The notes under the pieces: model-generated | What the model saw: the letters and a program-made list of their open reading frames with translations, nothing else | The model's database searches: none | What the model was told of the DNA's origin: nothing | NCBI GenBank assembly: GCA_018817385.1 | Contig: JAHIUA010000100.1 | Coordinates: 1-64,000 of the forward strand | Length of the DNA: 64,000 nucleotides | Direction of reading: 5' to 3' | From: Pseudomonadota bacterium | Lineage (GTDB): Bacteria; Desulfobacterota; Desulfobulbia; Desulfobulbales; Desulfocapsaceae | Part shown: positions 36,259-44,982 of the stretch, in pieces | Layout: each line of letters opens with the position of its first letter | Position numbering within the stretch: the stretch's first letter is position 1 | Translations under genes and position numbers: made by a program

Positions 36259-36646
36259 TTATTCTCTCCTCATATTGAATTTGACCGCAAGGTCATGGCG
36301 TAACCGATGAACTTTACGCCTAGCAAACGCTGTGCCAAGAGGTTAGGGGGGACGCGCAACTGACTGGGATCAAATGGAAGGTGGAGAGAACGGCTGTATA
36401 AAACGGCACTTTTCCTCCTTGGTTTAATCGTACAAAGTGTATACTATGTCACAATGTGGATACCGATGACCCAATCGGCCATTTTGATCCCAAAGTCCGC
36501 AGGAGAGATCCCCTACCCATTACTATATGTAATGTTTCTATATAGGTATCGTAGTATATGGGGAATGTATTGCCGAAAGCGCTTTTCTCTAGACCGTTTT
36601 TCTGATTACAATGACGGGGGCCCATATATTTTAGAAGAGGAACATT
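36259..36646. other. Divergent regulatory region of the fdh operon and its two-component system
   Basis: 388 bp between the fdh operon (minus) and the response regulator (plus). A sigma-54 promoter toward fdh is at 36322-36337. Upstream sites for the regulator are likely between 36340 and 36600 but no obvious repeat was found. AAGAGGAAC precedes the regulator start. Confidence 0.6.
36322..36337 (-). promoter_or_regulatory. Sigma-54 promoter of the formate dehydrogenase operon
   Basis: On the minus strand TGGCAC-AGCGT-TTGCT matches the -24/-12 consensus perfectly, preceded by T. It lies 64 bases before the alpha-subunit start. The adjacent response regulator is of the sigma-54-activating kind, which makes it the likely activator. 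Confidence 0.85.
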
Positions 36647-38026
36647 ATGAGATACCGGATCATCGTCTGTGACGACGAGGAGGGAATGTGCAAGTACCTT
36701 GCCAAAATGCTTGGAAGCTGGGGCTACCAGGTCGCGACCTACGTGAGCCCGCTCAAGATGCTGCGGGCCCTCAGCGAGAGTGAAACGTCCGGAGATCTGC
36801 TGCTGCTCGATATCAAGATGCCGGAACTGGATGGGATCGAGACCCTGCGCCGGGTCAAGGAACTTCAACCTGAGATGCCGGTGATCATGATGAGCGGGCA
36901 TGGCACCATCGAATTGGCGGTTGAAGCGATGAAGCTGGGCGCTTACGACTACCTGATCAAGCCCTTCCCCCAGGAAAAACTCTCCGCCCTGACCAAGAAC
37001 GCCCTCAAGCAGAAGCAGCTGAGGGAGGAGAATACCCAGTTGAAAAAAGCCCTGCAGGAACGACAGCTCCCCAACGCCCCGGTTTTTGTCAGCAAGACCT
37101 TCGGCGAGGTCTATCGGCTTGCCCTGCGGGTGGCTGAGAGCCATTCCAGCGTCCTGGTCCTCGGTGAGAGTGGCACCGGTAAGGAGCTGATCGCCGGGGC
37201 GATCCATTACAACAGCCCGCGGGCGCAGAACCGGCTGGTCGCCATCAACTGCGCCGCCCTGTCCGAAACTCTGCTGGAGAGTCAGTTGTTTGGCCATGTC
37301 AAAGGCGCCTTTACCGGGGCGGTCCAGGCGCAGAAGGGGCTTCTCGACGAAGCGGACGGCGGTACCCTCTTCCTCGACGAGATTGGCGACATCAGCGTCG
37401 CCCTGCAGGTCAAGCTGCTGCGGGTTTTACAGGAAGGGGATTTTCTCCCGGTCGGTGCCACCCGCACCTGTAGCGTTGACGTGCGCTTCATCGCCGCCAC
37501 CAACAAGAACCTGGAGAAAGAGGTCGCCGCCGGCAATTTTCGCGAAGACCTCTATTACCGCCTGAACGTCATCCCCCTTACCCTGCCCCCCCTGCGGGAG
37601 CGTCCCGAGGATATCGAACCGTTGGCCAACCATTTTCTCGTCAAAAGCGCCGCCAAGACTGGCCACCGGGTCAGCCGGTTTTCCCCGCAGGCACTGGCGG
37701 TGATGCGTACGTACCAATGGCCCGGCAACGTGCGCGAACTGGAGAACGCCGTCGAGCGCGGGGTCATCCTCTCCCACGGCGATGAGATCGGCCTCGAGTC
37801 CCTGCCACTGAAGATACTCGAGCCGAACAAGAGCTCGCCCGGCGGTGTAAACGGCCCGGTGCTCAGTCTGCGCGAAGCGGAGCGGATCCAGGTAATCCGG
37901 GCCCTCAAACAGACCCGCTGGCACAAAAGTCGTACTGCCGAACTTCTCGGCGTTACCCGTAAAACCCTCGACCGTAAGATCAAGGATTTCGACCTCAGTC
38001 CCGAAGACACGGAGACTGCGGAATGA
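36647..38026 (+). CDS. Sigma-54-dependent response regulator (NtrC family)
   Basis: 459 aa. Receiver domain (1-120) with acidic pocket DDEEG, phospho-acceptor Asp in [13 protein letters not shown], and Lys in LIKPF. AAA+ domain (about 145-380) with [14 protein letters not shown] and FLDEIGDI. C-terminal Fis-type HTH ([22 protein letters not shown]). Phosphorylated by the sensor kinase encoded next, with which it overlaps by four bases (ATGA), it should activate the divergent fdh operon through the sigma-54 promoter at 36322. The codon use is as G+C-rich as that of the fdh genes, unlike the flanking DNA. Confidence 0.95.
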   Translation: MRYRIIVCDDEEGMCKYLAKMLGSWGYQVATYVSPLKMLRALSESETSGDLLLLDIKMPELDGIETLRRVKELQPEMPVIMMSGHGTIELAVEAMKLGAYDYLIKPFPQEKLSALTKNALKQKQLREENTQLKKALQERQLPNAPVFVSKTFGEVYRLALRVAESHSSVLVLGESGTGKELIAGAIHYNSPRAQNRLVAINCAALSETLLESQLFGHVKGAFTGAVQAQKGLLDEADGGTLFLDEIGDISVALQVKLLRVLQEGDFLPVGATRTCSVDVRFIAATNKNLEKEVAAGNFREDLYYRLNVIPLTLPPLRERPEDIEPLANHFLVKSAAKTGHRVSRFSPQALAVMRTYQWPGNVRELENAVERGVILSHGDEIGLESLPLKILEPNKSSPGGVNGPVLSLREAERIQVIRALKQTRWHKSRTAELLGVTRKTLDRKIKDFDLSPEDTETAE

Positions 38027-40011
38027 CCGTCTTCCGCCGGCCTCCCCTCTCCATTCAGGGAAAACTGACCCTGGCGGCGGTCACCCCCCTGACCTTCATC
38101 CTGCTGCTGGTCTCCATCGCCACCTTCAACCTGATCCACGCCGGGATCGTCGACGAAGCGCAGAAGAAGGTCCGTAACGACCTGAACGCCAGCCGGGCGG
38201 TCCTCGAATATGAAAAGATCCGGGTCGCCGATATTGTCCGGCTGACCGCTAACGTCTCCGACCTGGCCGAACACCTGACCGCAGACAGCCTGATCCCCCT
38301 TGCCAGCGAGCTGGCAGCCACCCGCCGGATGGAAGGGCTCGACATTCTGACCTTGACTGACCACCATGGCAGGATCCTGCTGCCGCGCCCCCAGGGCGAT
38401 GACGCGCACCCCCTCCCCTTCGTACGCCGGGCGCTGGCCGGCGTACACTACTCCGGCGTCGTGCTTTTGGAACCGCAGCAACTGCAGCTCGAAGGGGACG
38501 GTCTGGCCAGGCGTGCCGCCATCCTGGCACCGGCGAAACATGGGGTAGTCCCGGCCGTCCTCGAAGAACGGGGCATGTTCCTGGTCGGCGCCAGCCCGGT
38601 TGTTGACCACAAAGGCCAGGTGGTCGGCTGCCTCTACGGCGGAACTCTGCTGAACGGCAACATGCCCCTGGTCGACCGCATTCAGGAGATTGTCTTCGGT
38701 TCCCAGAGCGGGGATGGAAACGGGTCCGGCAGCGCCACCATCTTTTTGAAAGACCTCCGGGCGGCGACCACTATCAGCCTGCCCAGCGGCGAGCGAGCCA
38801 TGGGCACCCGGGTCTCCCCGGAGGTTGCCCAGGCGGTTCTCAACCAGAAGCAGATCTGGCTTGGTCGGGCCAAGGTCGTCGACCAGTGGTATCTGACCGC
38901 CTATGAACCGATCCTTGACTCCTCCGGTGAGGCGATCGGCGCCCTCTACGTCGGCCTCCTCGAAAAGCCGTTCACGGCGCTCAAGGTCCGCTCCGGCTTG
39001 CTGCTGCTTGGCCTGCTGCTGCTCGGCTGCGCCTTCGGTTACCTGATTGCCCGCTACATCTCCAAAGCTCTTTGCCGTCCAGTACTCGAACTCGACGCCA
39101 TGGCGATGCAGGTTGCCGCTGGCGAGCGCAACATCGAAATCGTGCCGACCACCCGCGACGAAATCGGCCACCTGACCACCACCTTCAACCGGATGGCGAC
39201 CGCCCTGAAGGAACGGGAGAGCGATCTCAACCGGCTCAACCGCGAACTGGAAGGGAAAGTTGCCGAAAGGACTGAACTACTGGCGAAGAAGAGCCTTGAA
39301 CTGATTGAAACCCAGCAGGAGCTGGTGCGCAGCGAAAAGCTGGCCGCCATCGGCACACTTGCCGCCGGGGTGGCCCATGAGATCAACAATCCTGCCGCCA
39401 TTATCCGGGGCAACGTCGAGATCCTGATGATGGACCTGCCCGCCACGCATTCCGGGCGCGAAGAGGCCGAGGAGATCCTCAAGCAGACCGAGCGGATCTC
39501 CATGATCACCCAGAACATGCTGAACTTCGCCCGTGAGCAGTCCTTCAAGTTCGACAACGTTCAAGTCAACGGCGAGCTCGCCGACATCCTCGCCCAGGTC
39601 AACCACCAGGTTGAACTCGGCAGCATCGAGGTGATCACCGATTTCGCTCCCGATCTGCCTGCCATCTTCAGCGACGGTCCCCGGCTACGTCAGGTGCTGA
39701 CCAACATTGTGCTTAACGGATTGCAGGCAATGGAGGGGAACGGCCGGTTGACTGTCCGCTCGCGCTACGACGAGCAGGAGATTCGCCTGACCATCGTCGA
39801 CAGCGGTCCGGGGATGGACAGGGCCACCCGCGAGAAAATATTCAACCCGTTCTTTACCACCAGGAACCAGGGGACCGGCCTGGGGCTCTCCGTCTCTTAC
39901 GGCGTTGTCCAGGCCCTCGGCGGCAGGATCACGGTTGAGAGCAGGCCGGGCGCCGGCGCCACCTTTACCGTGCACATCCCCCGTCAGCCACCATCCTCCT
40001 CCGGGAAATAA
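38023..40011 (+). CDS. Sensor histidine kinase with periplasmic Cache-like domain
   Basis: 662 aa. First membrane helix at about 15-38, a periplasmic single-Cache-like domain (about 40-310), second helix LLLLGLLLLGCAFGYLIARYI (about 325-345), HAMP (RPVLELDAMAMQVAAGE...DEIGHLTTTFNRM), a coiled coil (KERESDLNRLNRELEGKVAERTEL), HisKA with phospho-acceptor GVAHEINNP, and an HATPase with NxLQAM, DSGPGM, GTGLGLS. The input could be formate or another small carboxylate in the periplasm, since Cache domains often bind such ligands (inference). It pairs with the upstream response regulator. Last gene of the G+C-rich module. Confidence 0.93.
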   Translation: MTVFRRPPLSIQGKLTLAAVTPLTFILLLVSIATFNLIHAGIVDEAQKKVRNDLNASRAVLEYEKIRVADIVRLTANVSDLAEHLTADSLIPLASELAATRRMEGLDILTLTDHHGRILLPRPQGDDAHPLPFVRRALAGVHYSGVVLLEPQQLQLEGDGLARRAAILAPAKHGVVPAVLEERGMFLVGASPVVDHKGQVVGCLYGGTLLNGNMPLVDRIQEIVFGSQSGDGNGSGSATIFLKDLRAATTISLPSGERAMGTRVSPEVAQAVLNQKQIWLGRAKVVDQWYLTAYEPILDSSGEAIGALYVGLLEKPFTALKVRSGLLLLGLLLLGCAFGYLIARYISKALCRPVLELDAMAMQVAAGERNIEIVPTTRDEIGHLTTTFNRMATALKERESDLNRLNRELEGKVAERTELLAKKSLELIETQQELVRSEKLAAIGTLAAGVAHEINNPAAIIRGNVEILMMDLPATHSGREEAEEILKQTERISMITQNMLNFAREQSFKFDNVQVNGELADILAQVNHQVELGSIEVITDFAPDLPAIFSDGPRLRQVLTNIVLNGLQAMEGNGRLTVRSRYDEQEIRLTIVDSGPGMDRATREKIFNPFFTTRNQGTGLGLSVSYGVVQALGGRITVESRPGAGATFTVHIPRQPPSSSGK

Positions 40012-41075
40012 ACCGCTTATGCCAATGACCCTGTTCCCCTCTCCCGCCTTTTCATCACCTGGCCCGCCAGCCTGAATTGTTCATGGACATTTTGTGTCTC
40101 AACTCATAACAAACTGATTTGTTAATTGAAATATCACTCACTGGGTATCGTAATGACTTTTCCTCATAGAGAGAAAGGGTCGCAAGAGGTCTAACCTGCT
40201 AATCGTATCGATTGATTAAAAAATATGATTACATATGAAGCTCAGTCACTTTCTGCGTCATTCCCGCGGGAATCTAGGGGCGTTGCATGTAACTGGATCT
40301 CTGAATGACTGCAGGCCTGGATTCTGAATAATGACCCCAGTCAGTTGAGGCTCCTCGCTCTGTGGCCCAGGCTGAGGAGCGAATGGATTGTCGGTGCAAC
40401 GATGACCACAGCACCGCCGAGAAGGAAGGGCAGCATGGGCGGGCTGTTCTCCCAAGACCAGCCAGATGAGCAGGGGGACCAGCACAGTTTCAATGGGGAG
40501 CAGCAGGCTGACTTCCGGGGCTGAGAGATATACCGGGGGCAAACGGTCAGTATACCAAAGGCAACGGGGAGGCAGAGCCCAAGCAGGCCGAGTACTATCA
40601 CCTTTTCTTCTGTTAGGGGGCCGAAATCGGCTTGAAAACAAGCGAAGAGAGCCGTGAGAAGTCCGCTGATTGTTGTGGCGGGGACCATGTTGCTGCATCG
40701 TGCTCGTCGGGTGACGGAAAAGGCCCCGGCCATGGCCATCGATGCGAGGATGGCCCGGTGTCGCCCTTAAAGGATCCACCGCCCAGTCCATCGGCAACTA
40801 TATAGCCTCTGGCCCCGATGACAACAACCATGGTGAGCATGGCTCGCAGGTGTATTGTTCATGAAGAAACAATCGGGAAGAGAGGGCTGCAAACATCGAC
40901 GAACTACTGAGGATGATAAGTGTGTTTGCCACCGAGGTGAAAAAGAAAGGGGGCAAGTTTATTTTTGGCCAATGCAGACTCTTAAAGGTCGACCCCTTTC
41001 TTCAGGATTCACCAAAAGAAAGGAAAGGATTGTGGCCCACGCCGTTGTGTTTCTGCAATCCCTTTAAAAGGTGTG
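40012..41075. other. Intergenic region with a transporter pseudogene
   Basis: About 1.06 kb. G+C content falls back after 40010. A frameshifted EamA transporter remnant lies at 40340-40850 (minus). 40012-40340 and 40850-41075 hold no gene I can support. Confidence 0.55.
40340..40850 (-). pseudogene. EamA/DMT transporter remnant, frameshifted
   Basis: On the minus strand pieces of an EamA-family permease are found in different frames: VVVIGARGYIVADGL, SGLLTALFACFQADFG, VIVLGLLGLCLPVAFGILTV, then after a shift YLSAPEVSLLLPIETVLVPL and IWLVLGEQP. The order is that of the second EamA repeat of drug/metabolite transporters (APEVSLLLLLE...VWLVLGE). Several frameshifts make it inactive. The N-terminal repeat is missing. 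Confidence 0.7.
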
Positions 41076-42017
41076 CTATTTTTCAGAAACAAGGGCGACG
41101 AAGTTATCCGGATAACGATGGATGATCTTCCGGCTGACGCTTCCCATGAAAAGCTCGCCGAGCCTGTTGCGGCCCCGCCTTCCCATGAAAATCATGCATG
41201 AAGGTCTTTTATCAATCTCCTCTGAGATGACCTCCCCAGGATCACCAGAACGAACCACTCGGGAAATTACTTCCTCGGGCACCCCGCTATCACGGAGCAC
41301 CTGCCATGATTCCGACAAAACGTCATCCGCCGGTGTAACTCCGATCCCGCTCTCTTCTGCAAAACGGGCAAGATCCAGCACGTGGACAAGAATGAGTTTC
41401 TTCACCACCTCGCTACAGTGGCTGGCCAGAATCGCCGCTTCTTTTACCGCCTCAAGCGAATGAACCGAGCCGTCCACCGGAATCAGGCAACAGGAGGCAG
41501 GGCACACTTTGTTTTTTTTGGGCTGGCCGACCAGATAAACGGTTGCCCGAAGCCTTCGGCAAAGGAGGCCTGCCGCAACGCTTCCCACCATGATTCCGTG
41601 AATGGGCGAAAGCCCCCGCCGCTCCATGACAATGGTTGAATAGCCTTGGCCGGCGATTTCACTGATACGCTGCACCGGATCGCCATCCTCAATGATGATA
41701 TCAACCGGCGGCCTAACTCCTGACTGACCGAGAAAATCCTTCACTTCATCAAGCTTTGGTGCAAGATTCCCGTGGATATGTTGTTCTTTCAATTTGCGAA
41801 AAACATCCGAATTCACGATATGGCGGGTGCGTACATCCACATTTTCCATATGGCTGCTGAGATAGCGACCCGCCATGACATGCAGAATGGAAATTTTTTC
41901 AATGCGATCCTCGAGGGCTGTGGTCAACGTCCCCATAAACCACGCCGCTCTCTCATATGAGGAGGGAATATCCATGGGCAGCAAAAATCTGGTCAAGGGT
42001 TGCGGATAAGTCGTCAT
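41076..42017 (-). CDS. Tandem universal stress protein (UspA)
   Basis: 313 aa with two Usp domains (about 5-150 and 165-310). The second has the ATP-binding pattern MGRRGRNRLGELFMGSVSRKII (G-x2-G-x9-G-S); the first has a related VMERRGLSPIHGIMVGSVAAGLL. I chose the ATG at 42017, preceded by AGGAG; an in-frame start 36 bases upstream would overlap the transporter. It is on the same strand just after the ArsB/NhaD-type transporter, 33 bases between them, a common link of Usp with ion transporters. It probably regulates the transporter or responds to energy or salt stress (inference). Confidence 0.9.
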   Translation of the reverse strand: MTTYPQPLTRFLLPMDIPSSYERAAWFMGTLTTALEDRIEKISILHVMAGRYLSSHMENVDVRTRHIVNSDVFRKLKEQHIHGNLAPKLDEVKDFLGQSGVRPPVDIIIEDGDPVQRISEIAGQGYSTIVMERRGLSPIHGIMVGSVAAGLLCRRLRATVYLVGQPKKNKVCPASCCLIPVDGSVHSLEAVKEAAILASHCSEVVKKLILVHVLDLARFAEESGIGVTPADDVLSESWQVLRDSGVPEEVISRVVRSGDPGEVISEEIDKRPSCMIFMGRRGRNRLGELFMGSVSRKIIHRYPDNFVALVSEK

Positions 42018-42049
42018 AAGGAAACTCCTGCGTATGAGAGAAGGATATA

Positions 42050-43825
42050 TCAATAAAACAGCAGCAGCCAGACATTTGCCAGGGCAACGCTGATCAGCAT
42101 ATAGGGGAAACCCACCTTCATGTATCCGACAAACTTGATCGGATGGCCGGCTGATTCCGCGATACCAAGGGTCACCACATTAGCGCTGGCGCCGATCATC
42201 GTTCCATTGCCGCCGAAACAGGCGCCGAAGGCAAGGGCCCACCAGAGCACCTGAGAATCAGCTCCCGGAATGACTTCGGTGAGATAGGCGACAATGGGCA
42301 ACATTGTGGCGGTAAATGGGATATTGTCGACAAAAGCGCTCATGATGGCGGCCACCCAGAGGATAAGACATATCGACTTGGTCAGGTCCCCGCCGGACAA
42401 CCGAAGAACACCGTCGGCAACGATATCGAGAAGTCCCGTCTCCTCCACTGCGCCAACCAGCATAAAGAGAAACATGAAAAAAAGAAGGGTTGTCCATTCG
42501 ATGTCCTTTTCAATTAACTGCAGCAGATCAATCCTCTTGGTGAGCAGTCCGTAGGTAAAAAGCAAAGCCGCGCCAAAAAGAGCGGCAATACACACCTCCA
42601 TGTGCCAGTAGCCATGGGAGAGAAAGAGGGCGACGACAATAGTCATGACAATCAGACCGACAGAAAGCAGGGTGGAATCGGTGATCCGATACTCTTCCCG
42701 CAGTTGGGCTAGAAACAGAGGGACATCATCAATCTTTGCCTTTCCGTACTCCCTGCCGTAAACAAATTTGGAATAGACAAAAAGAACAATAATGCCGAGG
42801 CCACAGACAGGGGCAAGATTCACGACAAAATCAGTAAAGGTAAGCCCCGCATAGGAACCGATCATGATGTTCGGCGGATCGCCGATAAGCGTTGCTGTGC
42901 CGCCGATGTTGGAGGCAAGGATCTCAGGAATCAGCAGGGCAATGGGAGAAATCCCCAGAGACAGGGCTATTTCAATGGACACAGGTGTCAGCAGGAGCAT
43001 GGTGGTGACATTGTCGAGAAACGCGGAGGCAACGGCAGTAAACAGCATCAGAATTATCGCCAGGACAAGGACATTGCCCCGGGACAGTTGATAACTTTTG
43101 TAGGCGCACCACTGGAATACCCCGGTATGCTTGAGAATGCCGACAATGATCATCATCCCCATGAGGAGAAAAATGACATTCATGTCGATCGCGGCGATGG
43201 CGCTTTCATAGGAAAGAATATGGTATTCCGGATTGATCGTACCCAGAGTATAGCTCACCACCAGCATGATCGACGCGCCGAGCATGGCGGCAAGAGTCCG
43301 GTGCAGGAGTTCAAAGGAGATGAGAATGTAGGCAAGAACAAAAACGGTTGCCGCGATCCAGAAAGCAGGACTTGTCGAGCGCTTGATGGCGAGATCTGCC
43401 TTGGCCACATATCCATTGCTCGTTCTGGCAATATCATCATGGGAAATCACCAGGCTTTCTCTGGTATAACTTGTCTTGTAGGCGGTTATAGCAACTGACG
43501 CCCCTTCCATTTCGCCATGGGGAACCTTGACCCGGGCCTGGAAAGTCCCGTCCTGCTTTGTCTTTAGTTCTTCGCCGTGACCATTGCCATGTCTTGCCAC
43601 CTCAACCGGGTGGCCGTTGACAGACACCTCAACCAGGGCATCGGCAACACCACTCCCATGGAGATTAACAATTTTTCCATAAATATCGAGAAGATCGTAA
43701 TCAATGGCAGGAACATCTTCCGCCGCCATTGCGGAAGGGAGAAATCCAGCTGAGATCGTACAAAGACAAAGAACTGCAAAGACAAACAAGAAAGACAAGC
43801 AACGAGTTACCCTGGACCTTTTCAT
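42050..43825 (-). CDS. ArsB/NhaD-type (SLC13-like) ion transporter with periplasmic N-terminal domain
   Basis: 591 aa. A signal-peptide-like helix (CLSFLFVFAVLCLCTISAGFLPSAMA) is followed by a region of about 100 residues with a carboxypeptidase-regulatory/Ig-like beta fold (YGKIVNLHGSGVADALVEVSVNGHPV). Then come eleven or so membrane helices of the ion transporter superfamily, with the signature segments NVIFLLMGMMIIVGIL, DNVTTMLLLTPV, NIGGTATLIGDPPNIMIG, DNIPFTATMLPIV and GGNGTMIGASANVV. The substrate may be Na+/H+ as in NhaD, arsenite, or a carboxylate; not resolvable here. The N-terminal domain is an unusual addition. Confidence 0.88.
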   Translation of the reverse strand: MKRSRVTRCLSFLFVFAVLCLCTISAGFLPSAMAAEDVPAIDYDLLDIYGKIVNLHGSGVADALVEVSVNGHPVEVARHGNGHGEELKTKQDGTFQARVKVPHGEMEGASVAITAYKTSYTRESLVISHDDIARTSNGYVAKADLAIKRSTSPAFWIAATVFVLAYILISFELLHRTLAAMLGASIMLVVSYTLGTINPEYHILSYESAIAAIDMNVIFLLMGMMIIVGILKHTGVFQWCAYKSYQLSRGNVLVLAIILMLFTAVASAFLDNVTTMLLLTPVSIEIALSLGISPIALLIPEILASNIGGTATLIGDPPNIMIGSYAGLTFTDFVVNLAPVCGLGIIVLFVYSKFVYGREYGKAKIDDVPLFLAQLREEYRITDSTLLSVGLIVMTIVVALFLSHGYWHMEVCIAALFGAALLFTYGLLTKRIDLLQLIEKDIEWTTLLFFMFLFMLVGAVEETGLLDIVADGVLRLSGGDLTKSICLILWVAAIMSAFVDNIPFTATMLPIVAYLTEVIPGADSQVLWWALAFGACFGGNGTMIGASANVVTLGIAESAGHPIKFVGYMKVGFPYMLISVALANVWLLLFY

Positions 43826-44052
43826 TATATTTTCTGCTCCTTGCAGAAAGCATCATGTGAATCATTGTATATCGGGATTTTTTTTTATTTGGGTGAGGGA
43901 GAAATGTTTGGGTGAAGGATAAAAATAAGCGGATTATTTCAATATCATTTCATTATTCCACTGCTTTTTGCTTCTGTAAAGAGGAATTTCAATTTACTCC
44001 GTTCTGCCATTGGAATCGCCGTCTTTTTTACTGACAAAACAAGGGCACGCTT

Positions 44053-44511
44053 TCATTCCAGAGGATAGGAGGTCTCAATCTGATGAATCGCCCCCTTGGG
44101 AGTCAATGTGCTGGAATAAAGATGAAAGCCTGTAACTTGAAATTCAGGCAGTGAAAAAAGGGCATTACCGGAAAGAAAATTGGTCAACCGAGTCAACGGG
44201 GTCTCCTTAAGACGGGCCAGGGTGATATGGGGAGAATATTTCCGTTTTTCAGGTGGGATTTCGAGAAAGACAAGCTGGGCGTCCACCTTTTTGCGCAACT
44301 GAATGAGCGGATCAGATTTTTTTAGACCGACCCAGAGCACATGCGGTTTCTTCCTGGGGGGGAAATAGCCCAACCCTTTCATCAGAAGAGGAAAGGAAGA
44401 GGCCTCGACATTTTCAAGCACGGAACGGATTTCACGAAAAAGGCCGCCGTCAACCTCACCGATAAAACGAAGGGTCAAATGGATCTGCTCCTGCTCCCCA
44501 GCGGGATTATT
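44053..44511 (-). pseudogene. thpR: 5'-truncated RNA 2',3'-cyclic phosphodiesterase (ThpR/LigT)
   Basis: The frame reads AGEQEQIHLTLRFIGEV to the stop at 44053. Both catalytic H-x-T-x motifs of the 2H family are present (HLTL near 44479 and HITL in YSPHITLARLK). The normal first 30-40 residues (M-R-L-F-I-A-...-L-R-W-V) are missing: an in-frame stop lies at 44512 and no proper start codon is available. Intact relatives are about 180-190 residues long, this one about 150. So it is a truncated gene or starts at a non-standard codon. It neighbours no other RNA-repair gene; rtcA is 14 kb away. Confidence 0.75.
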
Positions 44512-44982
44512 TCATAGCTGTTTTCCTGATAATGGAGGAGAGTGGGTTCAATGTAACAGGGGCTGGAGGTGATGATCCGCCTCGTTAATGATCGGAGTTC
44601 CTCCGACGAGCGTGCAGTTGCTGCCCATTCTCGGAACTGATCATTAACGAGGCTATCTTGCTAGAAAGCTCTTGACTTTTGAGTAAGATGAGAGAAAGCT
44701 GCAGGCAGATAACAGACTAATTTAAAAAGAAAAAACTGGACTTGTTGCGTATGCGCCCTGAACACTGCCGAATTACCCAGACAGCTGGGCTCGGGAAATA
44801 ATAATGGGCTTTATTTCGGCGATGAACAGTAGAAAGAGCAAATTTTGCTAATTGATAGAACATGGGACCTTCGTTGAGCCAATCTTTGTCACAGAATTGA
44901 GTATGGTGTCCCACGAACTCGTTCTGTCCCCTTTATTCTTGACACAACCCTACCTGCTTCAGCTTCTTCTTCGGCAAACAAA
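44512..44982. other. Intergenic region with a large inverted repeat
   Basis: About 470 bp. It contains the imperfect palindrome at 44579-44653. A 65-codon minus-strand frame (44717-44914) just after the RHS gene has no recognised product and no good ribosome site, so I do not call it a gene; an immunity-type gene is not evident. Confidence 0.5.
44579..44653. repeat. Long inverted repeat with two-base bulge
   Basis: GCCTCGTTAATGATC (44579-44593) is the exact reverse complement of 44639-44653. After a GG bulge, AGTTCC (44596-44601) pairs with GGAACT (44633-44638). The arms total 21 bp around a 31-nt loop. It has no U-run and no second copy in the window. It may be a mobile-element end, a recombination site or a structured transcript. 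Confidence 0.75.

Noticed and set aside
36449-37297. Long minus-strand open frame opposite the response regulator
   Set aside because: It is the antisense of a G+C-rich, clearly coding sequence; long antisense frames are expected there.
37555-39171. 538-codon minus-strand frame opposite the sensor kinase
   Set aside because: Antisense shadow in G+C-rich DNA; no domain and no ribosome site, while the plus strand encodes a complete kinase.
44579-44653. Integron attC site
   Set aside because: The ends do not carry the RYYYAAC/GTTRRRY core sites, and no integrase gene or cassette array is near.
44717-44914. Immunity-protein gene after the RHS protein
   Set aside because: The 65-codon frame has no good ribosome site, odd composition and no recognisable family.
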